A stretch of 64,000 nucleotides of DNA from Amia ocellicauda (Eukaryota > Chordata > Actinopteri > Amiiformes > Amiidae), in the NCBI RefSeq assembly GCF_036373705.1, contig NC_089863.1, positions 8,954,357-9,018,356 of the forward strand. Reading direction: 5' to 3'. The notes beneath the pieces are model-generated. The model was not told where the DNA came from. It made no database searches and worked only from the letters and a program-made list of their open reading frames with translations. The number at the start of each line of letters is the position of its first letter. The stretch's first letter is position 1. Below are positions 23,676 to 36,600 of the stretch, one piece after another. The position numbers and the translations under genes are program-made.

Positions 23676-26600
23676 GGTGTATCAGACAGTCAATATTAAC
23701 CCCCCAACAACCTCTCTCTATCTGTCAAACTGGTTTTATTGTCCTGACAGGAGGATGGTTTCCAAAACCGGGAGAAAATTCCAGGCCCAGGTTTTTGGAG
23801 TTTAAAATTCATAAACCCAGGGTCCCCGGGGCACCCGGGCTTGAAGCCAAATTATTTAATAGGCATATAAATGGAAAAAAATATCCATATGGAAACAAAA
23901 TTAAATAAATAAAAAACACTAAGATCACTCTAAACTTTTCCGATTGCGCCTCTCTCTTTCGCTTCACCCTGTCACACACTGTTAGACACATCAAACGTAT
24001 GTCTGAACTCCTCAAATCTTACTTTTTCACCCTTCTTTTATTGATTAAACTAGAACCCCTGGCCATATCAAGGAAATACTACATAAGTAAAATAATAAAT
24101 GCCATTTTTGTGGAGCTGAAATTAAACACAAACTCAGTTATACTGCATTATTATTATTATTTATTTATTCACATAGTTATTATGTATAGATCATTTGTAT
24201 AAACTGAAGTGACCTTGTAGAACCCCCAGCTGTTTGTAATACCTTGTTTGCATACTTTTTGCATTTGGCTGATTGGCCATGCACTTCTTGTAGGAAGTAG
24301 AACCAAACCAAGCTTGGATCGCAACATTTTTCTTGAACTCCTTGTATTTTGCAACGGTGCTCAATTAAATTGTAGGTTTTGCCGCCAGGTTACTGAATGA
24401 ACATCATTCTTCTCACCAAATGAAAAAATACATGAAAGCATACAAGAGTGCACTGTTGCACTGTGCACGTAAGTATGTTTTTTGTTTGGTTTTTTTCCCC
24501 CGTCAACCCCGGTTTTAAACCCATGTCAAACCCAGGCTTGTGGGTTTGAGAAATCGTCCGGGTTGGAAACACTAGACGGGAGTGATCCAGTGTTGCCAAA
24601 GCATTTAAGCAACACAGCGGTTAATTTCATATAATATTAATAACAGACAACATTAATGCAATGACATGATATAATACCCCCCTCCCCCTTAACACAATCC
24701 CACTCTCTCTCTCAGTACCTCAGTGTCGGTGAGTGTGAGTTGGCACAGAGTGCGTCTCTCAGTGTTCTGTCTGAAGTGGATCTCATAGAGACTCTCGGCC
24801 ATGCGGTCCCCATCCAGCACCTCCCCCAAGCTCAGCGACTTGTGATGCACCTGACAAACACAAGTACATGGTCACACAACTGCACAGTCAAACCACAACA
24901 CCAGCACAGAGTCACACAACTGCACAGTCACACCACAACACCAGCACAGTCACACAACTGCACAGTCAAACCACAACACCAGCACAGAGTCACACAACTG
25001 CACAGTCAAACCACAACACCAGCACAGAGTCACACAACTGCAGTCACACAACACCAGCACAGAGTCACACAACTGCACAGTCACACCACAACACCAGCAC
25101 AGTCACACAACTGCACAGTCAAACCACAACACCAGCACAGAGTCACACAACTGCACAGTCAAACCACAACACCAGCACAGAGTCACACAACTGCAGTCAC
25201 ACAACACCAGCACAGAGTCACACAACTGCACAGTCAAACCACAACACCAGCACAGTCACACAACTGCACAGTCAAACCACAACACCAGCACAGAGTCACA
25301 CAACTGCACAGTCAAACCACAACACCAGCACAGAGTCACACAACTGCACAGTCACACAACACCAGCACAGAGTCACACAACTGCACAGTCAAACCACAAC
25401 ACCAGCACAGAGTCACACAACTGCACAGTCACACAACACCAGCACAGAGTCAAACAACTGCACAGTCAAACCACAACACCAGCACAGTGTCACACAACTG
25501 CACAGTCACACAACACCAGTACAGAGTCACACAACTGCACAGTCACACAACACCAGCACAGTGTCACACAACTGCACAGTCAAACCACAACACCAGCACA
25601 GTGTCACACAACTGCACAGTCAAACCACAACACCAGCACAGTCACACAACTGCACAGTCAAACCACAACACCAGCACAGTCACACAACTGCACAGTCAAA
25701 CCACAACACCAGCACAGTCACACAACTGCACAGTCAAACCACAACACCAGCACAGAGTCACACAACTGCAGTCACACCACAACACCACCACAGTGTCACA
25801 CAACTGCACATTCAAACCACAACACCAGCACAGAGTCACACAACTGCAGTCAAACCACAACACCAGCACAGAGTCACAACACCAGCGCAGAGTCACACAA
25901 CTGCAGTCAAACCACAACACCAGCACAGTCACACAACTGCACAGTCAAACCACAACACCAGCACAGTGTCACACAACTGCACAGTCAAACCACAACACCA
26001 GCACAGTCACACAACTGCACAGTCAAACCACAACACCAGCACAGTCACACAACTGCACAGTCAAACCACAACACCAGCACAGTCACACAACTGCACAGTC
26101 AAACCACAACACCAGCACAGAGTCACACAACTGCAGTCACACCACAACACCACCACAGTGTCACACAACTGCACATTCAAACCACAACACCAGCACAGAG
26201 TCACACAACTGCAGTCAAACCACAACACCAGCACAGAGTCACAACACCAGCGCAGAGTCACACAACTGCAGTCAAACCACAACACCAGCAGAGTCACACA
26301 ACTGCACAGTCAAACCACAACACCAGCACAGTCACACAACTGCAGTCAAACCACAACACCAGCAGAGTCACACAACTGCACAGTCAAACCACAACACCAG
26401 CACAGAGTCACACAACTGCAGTCACACAACACCAGCACAGAGTCACACAACTGCAGTCAAACCACAACACCAGCACAGAGTCACACAACTGCAGTCACAC
26501 AACACCAGCACAGTCACACAACTGCACAGTCAAACCACAACACCAGCACAGAGTCACACAACTGCACAGTCAAACCACAACACCAGCAGAGAGCCACAAC

Positions 26601-29600
26601 ACCAGCACAGAGCCACACAACTGCACAGTCAAACTACAACACCAGCACAGAGTCACACAACTGCACAGTCACACCACAACACCAGCACAGTCACACAACT
26701 GCACAGTCAAACCACAACACCAGCACAGAGTCACACAACTGCAGTCAAACCACAACACAAGCACAGTCACACCACCACAGTGTCACACAACTGCACATTC
26801 AAACCACAACACCAGCACAGAGTCACACAACTGCAGTCAAACCACAACACCAGCACAGAGTCACACAACTGCAGTCACACAACACCAGTACAGAGTCACA
26901 CAACTGCACAGTCAAACCACAACACCAGCACAGAGTCACACAACTGCACAGTCAAACCACAACACCAGCACAGAGTCACACAACTGCACCTTCAAACCAC
27001 AACACCAGCACAGTCACACAACTGCACAGTCAAACCACAACACCAGCACAGAGTCACACAACTGCACAGTCACACAACACCAGCACAGAGTCACACAACT
27101 GCACAGTCAAACCACAACACCAGCACAGAGTCACACAACTGCACAGTCACACAACACCAGCACAGAGTCAAACAACTGCACAGTCAAACCACAACACCAG
27201 CACAGTGTCACACAACTGCACAGTCACACAACACCAGTACAGAGTCACACAACTGCACAGTCACACAACACCAGCACAGTGTCACACAACTGCACAGTCA
27301 AACCACAACACCAGCACAGTGTCACACAACTGCACAGTCAAACCACAACACCAGCACAGTCACACAACTGCACAGTCAAACCACAACACCAGCACAGTCA
27401 CACAACTGCACAGTCAAACCACAACACCAGCACAGTCACACAACTGCACAGTCAAACCACAACACCAGCACAGAGTCACACAACTGCAGTCACACCACAA
27501 CACCACCACAGTGTCACACAACTGCACATTCAAACCACAACACCAGCACAGAGTCACACAACTGCAGTCAAACCACAACACCAGCACAGAGTCACAACAC
27601 CAGCGCAGAGTCACACAACTGCACAGTGAAACCATAACACCAGCACAGAGTCAAACAACTGCAGTCACACCACAACACCAGCACAGTGTCACACAACTGC
27701 ACAGTCAAACCACAACATCAGCACAGTGTCACACAACTGCAGTCAAACCACAACACCAGCACAGAGTCACACAACTGCAGTCACACCACAACACCAGCAG
27801 TGTCACACAACTGCACAGTCAAACCACAACACCAGCACAGAGCCACAATACCAGCACAGAGTCACACAACTGCAGTCAAACCACAACACCAGCAGAGTCA
27901 CACAACTGCACAGTCAAACCACAACACCAGCACAGAGTCACACAACTGCAGTCACACAACACCAGCACAGAGTCACACAACTGCAGTCAAACCACAACAC
28001 CAGCACAGAGTCACACAACTGCAGTCACACAACACCAGCACAGTCACACAACTGCACAGTCAAACCACAACACCAGCACAGAGTCACACAACTGCAGTCA
28101 CACCACAACACAAGCAGTGTCACACAACTGCACAGTCAAACCACAACACCAGCACAGAGTCACACAACTGCACAGTCAAACCACAAGACCAGCAGAGTCA
28201 CACAACTGCACATTCAAACCACAACACCAGCACAGTGTCACACAACTGCAGTCAAACCACAACACCAGCACAGAGTCACACAACTGCACAGTCAAACCAC
28301 AACACCAGCACAGTGTCACACAACTGCACATTCAAACCACACCAGCACAGAGTCACAAAACTGCACAGTCAAACCACAACACCAGCACAGAGTCACACAA
28401 CTGCACAGTCAAACCACAACACCAGCACAGAGTCACACAACTGCAGTCACACAACACCAGCACAGTGTCACACAACTGCACAGTCAAACCATAACACCAG
28501 CACAGAGTCACACAACTGCACAGTCACACAACACCAGCACAGTCACACAACTGCACAGTCAAACCACAACACCAGCACATAGTCACACAACTGCACAGTC
28601 AAACCATAACACCAGCACAGTCACACAACACCAGCACAGAGTCACACAACTGCAGTCAAACCACAACACCAGCACAGAGTCACACAACTGCACAGTCAAA
28701 CCACAACACCAGCACAGAGTCACACAACTGCAGTCACACCACAACACCAGCACAGTGTCACACAACTGCAGTCAAATCACAACACCAGCACAGAGTCACA
28801 CAACTGCAGTCACACCACAACACCAGCAGTGTCACACAACTGCACAGTCAAACCACAACACCAGCACAGAGCCACAATACCAGCACAGAGCCACACAACT
28901 GCACAGTCAAACCATAACACCAGCACAGTCACACAACACCAGCACAGGGTCACACAACTGCACAGTCAAACTACAACACCAGCACAGTGTCACACAACTG
29001 CACAGTCAAACCACAACACCAGCGCAGTGTCACACAACTGCACAGTCAAACCACAACACCAGCACAGTGTCCCACAACTGCAGTCAAACCACAACACCAG
29101 CACAGAGCCACAACACCAGCGCAGAGTCACACAACTGCAGTCAAACCACAACACCAGCAGAGTCACACAACTGCACAGTCAAACCACAGCACCAGCACAG
29201 AGCCACAACACCAGCACAGAGTCACACAACTGCACAGTCAAACCACAACACCAGCACAGAATCACACAACTGCAGTCACACCACAACACCAGCACAGTGT
29301 CACACAACTGCACAGTCAAACCACAACACCAGCACAGTGTCACACAACTGCACAGTGAAACCATAACACCAGCACAGAGTCAAACAACTGCAGTCACACC
29401 ACAACACCAGCACAGTGTCACACAACTGCACAGTCAAACCACAACACCAGCACAGTGTCACACAACTGCAGTCAAACCACAACACCAGCACAGAGTCACA
29501 CAACTGCAGTCACACCACAACACCAGCAGTGTCACACAACTGCACAGTCAAACCACAACACCAGCACAGAGCCACAATACCAGCACAGAGCCACACAACT

Positions 29601-31500
29601 GCAGTCACACCACAACACCAGCACAGAGTCACACAACTGCACAGTCAAACCACAACACCAGCACAGTGTCACACAACTGCACAGTCAAACCACAACACCA
29701 GCACAGAGTCACACAACTGCACAGTCAAACCACAACACCAGCACAGAGTCACACAACTGCACAGTCAAACCACAACACCAGCACAGAGTCACACAACTGC
29801 AGTCACACAACACCAGCACAGAGTCACACAACTGCACAGTCAAACCACAACACCAGCACAGTCACACAACTGCAGTCACACAACACCAGCACAGAGTCAC
29901 ACAACTGCACAGTCAAACCACAACAATAGCAGTGTCACACAACTGCACATTCAAACCACAACACCAGCACAGAGTCACACAACTGCAGTCACACCACAAC
30001 ACCAGCACAGTGTCACACAACTGCACAGTCAAACCACAACACCAGCACAGAGCCACAATACCAGCACAGAGCCACACAACTGCAGTCACACTACAACACC
30101 AGCACAGAGTCACACAACTGCACAGTCAAACTACAACACCAGCACAGTGTCACACAACTGCACAGTCACACCACAACACCAGCACAGAGTCACACAACTG
30201 CACAGTCACACCACAACACCAGCACAGAGTCACACAACTGCACATTCAAACCACAACACCAGCACAGAGTCACACAACTGCAGTCACACCACAACACCAG
30301 CACAGAGCCACAACACCAGCGCAGTCACACAACTGCACAGTCAAACCACAACACCAGCACAGAGTCACACAACTGCACAGTCAAACCACAACACCAGCAC
30401 AGAATCACACAACTGCAGTCAAACCACAACACCAGCACAGTGTCACACAACTGCACATTCAAACCACAACACCAGCACAGAGTCACACAACTGCACAGTC
30501 AAACCACAACACCAGCACAGTCACACAACTGCAGTCAAACCATAACACCAGCAGTGTCACACAACTGCACATTCAAACCACAACACCAGCACAGAGTCAC
30601 AACACCAGCACAGAGTCACACAACTGCAGTCACACCACAACACCAGCACAGTGTCACACAACTGCACAGTCAAACCACAACACCAGCACAGAGCCACAAT
30701 ACCAGCACAGAGCCACACAACTGCAGTCACACCACAACACCAGCACAGAGTCACACAACTGCACAGTCAAACTACAACACCAGCACAGTGTCACACAACT
30801 GCACAGTCAAACCACAACACCAGCACAGAGTCACACAACTGCACAGTCAAACCACAACACCAGCACAGAGTCACACAACTGCACAGTCACACCACAACAC
30901 CAGCGCAGAGTCACACAACTGCACAGTCAAACCACAACACCAGCACAGTCACACAACTGCAGTCAAACCACAACACCAGCACAGAGTCACACAACTGCAC
31001 AGTCAAACCACAACACCGGCACAGAGTCACACAGTCACACCACAATTACTTCAGCATCCTCAAAACCTTGTGTGGGAGATGGTATGTGGGTGGATAGTGT
31101 GTGTGTGTGTGTGTGTGTGTAGGAACAGCACATGTGGACAGTGTGTGGGTGGACGATGTGTGAGGACATTGGGTGTGTGCGGACAGCGTGTGTGCAGATG
31201 GTGGGTTTGTGGGGACAGCGGCAGTGGGGACGGCAGGTGCGCGGGGACAACTGGTGGGTGGACAGCGTATAGGCGGACGGCGGGTCTGACCTCCTTGGGC
31301 CGGCACACGGGCAGGGTGTAGTAGTGGTAGGTCTCCTGGGGGTTGTGGTACGGCCCGACCTTGTTGACATACAGAGTCACGGGGTCACCGGTGCGATAGG
31401 TAGCCCCACCGCTGCCCAGGGGCAGGAGCAGGAGCCCCCCAGTCACGACACACCACCACAGTCCCCCGCCAGCCAGTCGCAGGCCCTGCCTCGTCAACAT
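20599..31500 (-). CDS. tm9sf1: Transmembrane 9 superfamily member 1
   Basis: Eight coding exons: 31500-31291, 24850-24719, 23636-23514, 23330-22987, 22622-22468, 22380-22195, 21863-21590 and 20992-20599. They join in frame to 605 residues, close to the mammalian length. Nonaspanins act in the endosome/Golgi system; TM9SF1 has been linked to autophagy. Seen in order: a signal peptide (about 1-32), a conserved luminal domain with [36 protein letters not shown] and TYSVRWFES, then the nine-helix region beginning at [16 protein letters not shown] conserved cytosolic stretch reads [19 protein letters not shown]. The C-terminus is NLKMD, a KxD-type motif that in this family mediates COPI-dependent Golgi retention. 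ATG is the first codon after an acceptor (CTCAG|AGGTTGTC). The first intron (6.4 kb) is almost wholly minisatellite. Confidence 0.96.
21246..21290. mobile_element. Possible piggyBac-like terminus
   Basis: TTAA followed by CACTAGAAGCGCCGAGCCGG resembles a piggyBac-type end after its TTAA target. A short inverted motif (GGTCAATTTGACC) follows. No opposite end was found nearby, so this would be a remnant. It lies in tm9sf1 intron 7. Confidence 0.35.
21900..22170. repeat. GCGAGACACCC tandem repeat in tm9sf1 intron 6
   Basis: Tandem units of about 24-30 bp (GCGAGACACCCACACAGAGA type, changing to GCGAGACACCCGCAGAGACA) fill most of the intron between coding exons 6 and 7. Confidence 0.85.
23752..24572. 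mobile_element. Possible degenerate DNA transposon in tm9sf1 intron 2
   Basis: The left edge reads TGGTTTCCAAAACCGGG. The complement of the right edge reads TGTTTCCAACCCGG, a weak inverted match. Both edges are followed by GGGTTT-rich sequence and the interior is AT-rich with no transposase. A target duplication was not resolved. Confidence 0.3.
24868..31045. repeat. 6.2-kb minisatellite in tm9sf1 intron 1 (about 40-bp unit)
   Basis: Roughly 150-160 units of about 36-40 bp contain CACACAACTGCACAGTC and ACCACAACACCAGCACAG. Short forms lack ACAG or AG. Larger periodicities are visible: a 365-bp shift relates 25696 to 26061, and a 1718-bp shift relates 25696 to 27414. The array starts within about 20 bp of the exon 2 acceptor and nearly fills the intron. 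Long Thr/Gln/His/Asn/Ser open frames on the plus strand (up to 1208 codons) are antisense to the gene and come from the repeat. Confidence 0.97.
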
Positions 31501-31506
31501 GACAAC

Positions 31507-31510
31507 CTCT

Positions 31511-31552
<42 letters not shown>
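31507..31552. repeat. GA/CT microsatellite at the acceptor of the tm9sf1 start-codon exon
   Basis: On the minus strand this is a (CT)n run directly ahead of CCTCAG|AGGTTGTCATG. It acts as the polypyrimidine tract of the exon that carries the initiator ATG. Confidence 0.7.
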
Positions 31553-31554
<2 letters not shown>

Positions 31555-32460
31555 TTAAAACACACTGACTGACTGGGCAATACAGTACATTACCACTGCT
31601 CGGGAAGAGAGAATGGGGGGTAAAGAGGGATGGATAGAAAGAGGGAAAGGGAAAAAGAGAGAGAAAGAGAGGGGCAGGTTGTGGAGAATGTGGTTGAACT
31701 AGTTCTGCAGGCAGACACCCCACACACACTCATATTAACACACAGATACAATGTGTTTGTCTGTGTCTCTGTGTTAATTACTGCATAATTACAGACAAAC
31801 ACACACTGAAAGGGACACACATATAGTAGCACAACGTCATACACAACGAACTCACAGGACAAAGACTGGAATCATACCAGAGTATTTCCTTATTGCTCCC
31901 TCGCTCCCTCCCTCCCTCTCTGTCTCTCTCTGTCTCTCTCTCTCTCTCTCTCCTCAGGTATGTAAATGTGTGCTGCGTGTTTACATATCAATACCCTGCA
32001 GCTCCAGCTCCTGGACGAGCGATAAAAGTGAGAGCTGTCCCGCCGCAGCCGCCTCCCGCTCCCGGGGCGGTCCGTGTGCGATGCCGGAGAAGGGATCCCC
32101 GTGTCCGGCTACAACTATCTCTCCCAGCCCGACAGAGACCTCTCCGGCGGCGGCGGCGGCCCAGTCCTGCGTCCACTTTTTTTGTATGTTAATGATGTAT
32201 ATATGTGACTGTGTATATCTCCACATATAGATATCCCCTTCTGAGTCGGTGGCTTGGTTCTCGTCCCGGGGAAGCGAGAGCCCGGACTGCAGGAAATCCG
32301 TCCCGGTACTGCGACGTGTGCTCCGGCTGCAGAGAAGCGGGCCACCGCTCCGGTTCAGGCGCTGCTAGGGACACCTACTCCACGTCAACTTCCAAACAAA
32401 CACCCCGACGGCAGTTCCGGGGTGGGCGGGGCTCCGGCGCTGACAGACCGCGTTGGAAGA

Positions 32461-32493
32461 GGCCACGCCCCCTGTAGCAGAGCGGCCATCTTG
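32461..32493 (-). promoter_or_regulatory. tm9sf1: Probable tm9sf1 promoter element: YY1 site plus GC/CACCC box
   Basis: The minus strand reads CAAGATGGCC (32484-32493), a YY1 motif in the orientation usual near vertebrate start sites. GGGGGCGTGGCC follows just downstream. Positions 31990-32490 are GC-rich and CpG-rich. The exact noncoding first exon and its donor were not resolved. Confidence 0.45.
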
Positions 32494-32499
32494 AGTGAT

Positions 32500-33040
32500 A
32501 ATAAAGTCACTATACCCCAGACACACAAACATGACACGAAAGGTAGCCTGTGAATCTAAATGCGAGATATAGAAAGATATAATAACCCGGAAATCCTGTT
32601 TACCGAGGCATACGCTTCTTAAAAAGTGTTTAGAAAATATCTAAGATAAATACTTCTAATCCTAGTATACATATAATTGTCTCCAAATAGTTTCACACCT
32701 TTCTAGAAGTGTAAGTTCAATGTATCATTATAAGACTTATATATCCTGTATTAAGTTTTACATTATTGCCCATATTTATAGAAAATTAGCGACCTATATC
32801 ACATACAAGCCATATTATATATTAATTCATATTTGTATTATATAGTATTATAATGGACATCAAATAATCTGCGAGACAATTAGTCTGTATGTGACAACTA
32901 ATACTATGTACTGCCTTAATTAATATATTGCCCTTATCTAAATATGAGATATGCATTAGACAGCTTACATATTTTGAGTGTTATCATATGTTTGCTATTG
33001 ATTTTAGTTTGATCTCATGCAACTGAGTTGTGCAGTGTGT
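32500..33040. other. AT-rich DNA between the tm9sf1 and fen1 promoters
   Basis: Nothing recognisable: no repeat family, no exon and no conserved motif. Confidence 0.5.
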
Positions 33041-33304
33041 GTGTGTTTGTCACGACACAAACAGTGTGTCAAAGTTTAAACGCTCTCCCAGATGGCAGGC
33101 AGCCTCCGGGCCATTACACCTGCATCGCGTAGGCCCGCTCAATCAAACCCCGAGCCGCGGCTCTCGATGGTGCACGGCCATCGATTTCCCCACATCGATG
33201 ACTTCTCCCTGGCAGGGGCAAAAGCAATCGATCCAGACCGACGGATAGCCCGCACTTGTCGGGTGTCTGACTCGACTGTAGACTGGTGATGCCTAGTTGG
33301 CCGG

Positions 33305-33316
33305 TTTCGCGCGAAA
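33305..33316 (+). promoter_or_regulatory. fen1: E2F palindrome upstream of fen1
   Basis: TTTCGCGCGAAA is a perfect 12-bp E2F consensus palindrome. It lies 367 bp before the fen1 ATG, at the end of a CpG-rich block (33060-33330) that also carries three ATCGAT motifs. FEN1 is an S-phase replication gene, so E2F control fits. Confidence 0.6.
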
Positions 33317-33597
33317 TAACCCCATCGTGCTGTGTTGAGCGGTTTGCAGAGGATAAAACTTCCGTGCAACACAGACAGACAGACACACGACTGCAGTATT
33401 ATTGATAATAATACATTAAAACGCTTCTGCCGGTTGAAATATCCTACAGCGAGGGAGAGAGATCTGTGATCAGCACTTAGTAAACATTTATCAGAGAGAG
33501 AGACGGTGGCCGAGGTGATCCGAAAAGTGCGGAGGTACTTCGTGTGTGGTGTGTGTGTGTGTTGTGTCATCTTTCTGGCTCCACATCTCGTCTGACA

Positions 33598-33642
33598 GTT
33601 GTTGTTGTTGTTGTTGTTGTGGTTGTTGTGGTGGTGGTGGTA
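33598..33642. repeat. GTT/GTG triplet run in the fen1 5' leader
   Basis: A (GTT)n run grading into GTG repeats lies about 40 bp before the fen1 ATG, probably within the 5' UTR or next to an acceptor-like TGGTAG. Confidence 0.7.
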
Positions 33643-33682
33643 GGAGACATTGCGGCTGCTGGGCTGTTCTTGAGCGCTTGCC

Positions 33683-36600
33683 ATGGGAATTCACGGGCTG
33701 GCCAAGCTGATTGCGGACCAGGCGCCCGGGGCCATCAAGGAGAACGACTTCAAGAGCTACTTCGGTAATACTGTCATCATTATCATAGTATTATAGTTAT
33801 ATACAGCTCTGGACATTTTTTTTCTTTAATCAGCATCTCTACATGTATGGCAGCCATTCCATTCCATTCATATTTGTATTTGGAATTTGGGAGACATGTT
33901 GTCAGAAGTTTATAGAATAAAACAAATGTTCATTTTACCCAAACACATACCTATAAATAGTAAAACCAGAGAAACTGATCAAATTGAGAGACCTCTGCAA
34001 AAGTTTCCAGAGCTGTAGGCCTATATGTATTTGTATTGTTATTGTTTGTCAGTGAAGGTAAAAGGTTGTGTACAGTGTGTCAATTCTTCTCTGCTCTCTC
34101 TCTCTCTCTCTCAGGTCGTAAGATCGCTATTGATGCCTCCATGAGTATCTATCAGTTCCTGATCGCTGTGCGGCAGGACGGCAACGTGCTTCAGAACGAG
34201 GATGGAGAGACGACCAGGTATCCTGTCTCTCACCGCCTGACACACACTGCTGTGAAGGGTTCATGTACTGTAGTGAAGTCAGTGTATCATTGTATCCATC
34301 TCTCTCTCTTTCAGTCACCTGATGGGGATGTTCTACAGGACCATTCGGATGCTGGAGAGCGGGATCAAGCCGGTGTACGTGTTTGACGGGAAGCCACCGC
34401 AGCTCAAATCAGGAGAGGTCAGGGTCACTGCTTTGTTGATCTGTCTCTCTTTGTCTGTGTACCAATAGATACTGTTTATTTGGTTAAGTATTTCACATTT
34501 TACAAAATTAAAAACAATTCCAATTTTAATACCAATAGATAGTGTACCAATAGATAGATATAGCAATCACCCTCTCTTTTTCTCTCTCTGTCTCTATCCA
34601 GTTAGTGAAACGAGGGGAGAGGAGAGCCGAGGCAGAGAAGCTGTTGGCTCAGGCCCAGGAAGCAGGTAATGGACTGCAGCACAGTGCATTATGGGTGGCA
34701 GAATTATGACACAGGGCGCTGTGGGTCCCGGGACTGTGCAGCAGAGTCATGCTGTCAGGTGACTGGTGTAGCAGCGGTGTGTGTTTTGTGTTTGCAGGGG
34801 AGCAGGAGAACATCGAGAAGTTCAACAAGCGGCTGGTGAAGGTCACTCCGCAGCACAACGCAGAGTGCAAGGCCCTGCTGACTCTGATGGGGGTGCCCTA
34901 CGTCGAGGTACTGAGTCTGTTACACTAAAACACTGATTATCCGACCGCTGGGGTGGGTGGGTGTGTGGTCAGGGCAGTGACCGACCCGTGTCTCTCTCAG
35001 GCGCCCTGCGAGGCGGAGGCCAGCTGCGCGGCGCTGGTCCGGGCGGGGAAGGTGTTCGCCACAGCAACCGAAGACATGGACGGGCTGACCTTCGGCACCA
35101 CGGTGATGCTGAGACACCTGACCGCCAGCGAGGCCAAGTAACCCATCAGTTCCCTCTTTCTGTCAGCTCTTATCTATCGTCTATACCAGGGGTTTTCAAA
35201 CCGGTCCTGGAGTACCCCCTGCCCTGCTGGTTTTTGTTCCAACCTAGGTCTTAATTACTTAATTGACTGGCATATTGCTTTGTTAGGTCAATTAAGGATT
35301 CAATTAAGCAATTAAGACCTCAGTTGGAACAAAAACCAGCAGGGCAGGGGCTACTCCCGGACTGGTTTGAAAACCCCTGGTCTATAACTTTCGGCTATTA
35401 TGTATACTGTACAATACAAGTAATGGTATATACTGTACACCGGGGGTCCCCAATAGGTCGATCGCGAGCTACCAGTCTCTGGGGGGCTGGCCAAACGATT
35501 TAGAAAATGCAAGCAAAATAGCGGCTCCCCCCGAACCCAGAAGAAAGTACTGTCAGCAGAGATCCTTACACAGAGTAGCTCTCTCGTGATAAGAAAGGTT
35601 TGGGGACCCCTGGTGTTCACGGACTGTAACTCTTCCTCAGGAAGTTGCCGATCCAGGAGTTCCATTTCAACCGTATCTTGGAGGAAATGGGGCTGACGCA
35701 CGAACAGGTACAGTCCCTCTGTCCCTCTCTTTCCCTCTCTCTCCTCCGTGCACGGTGAAGGAGCTGTGTTGTACTGTCCCCTCTCTGTGTGTCGTTGCCC
35801 CTGTCTCCGTGACACGACTGTGTTGCTGACCCGCTCTGTGCGTCTCTCAGTTTATAGACCTGTGTATCCTGCTGGGCTGCGATTACTGTGGCACCATCAA
35901 GGGCATCGGGCCCAAGAGAGCCATGGACCTGATCCGGCAGCACCGCTCCATCGAGGAGATCCTGGATAACATCGACCTGGCCGTAAGCACAGCCTGCAGC
36001 ACGGCAGTCATAGTAGTGGTGTTGTGTGTTGCAGTGTGTTAGTGTTGCTGTGGTTGTGTGTTGTGCAGAAGCACCCTGTGCCCGAGGGCTGGCTGTTTCG
36101 AGAGGCGCGCGCCCTGTTCCTGAAGCCCGAGGTGGTGGACTGCGACACCGTGGACCTGCGCTGGACCGAGCCGGACCAGGAGGGACTGGTGCAGTTCATG
36201 TGCAATGAGAAGAACTTCAGGTGCGGAGAGACACTGAGGGACACAGAGAGAGAGAGAAAGACACACAGTGAGGAAACAGACACACTGGGAGGAGAGAGAT
36301 GCACACTGAGGGACAGAGACACACTGAGGGACACAGAGAGAGAGAGAGACCCTGAGGACACAGACACTGAGGGACACAGAGAGAGAGAGAGACACTGAGG
36401 ACACTGTGTTAGAAGTGTTGTGGTATTTTTTGCAAATGGATGTGATACTGATGCTGTGTTGTGTGTTCTTTTGTGCGTATACAGTGAGGACAGGATCAGG
36501 AATGGCTGTAAGAAGATCCTGAAGAGCCGTCAGGGCAGCACACAGGGCCGGCTGGACACCTTCTTCAGCGTGACTGGCTCCCTATCCTCCAAGCGCAAGG

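Noticed and set aside
24740-31122. Open frames of up to 1208 codons rich in Thr, Gln, His, Asn and Ser
   Set aside because: They run through the minisatellite in tm9sf1 intron 1, antisense to the gene, and several frames are open at once.
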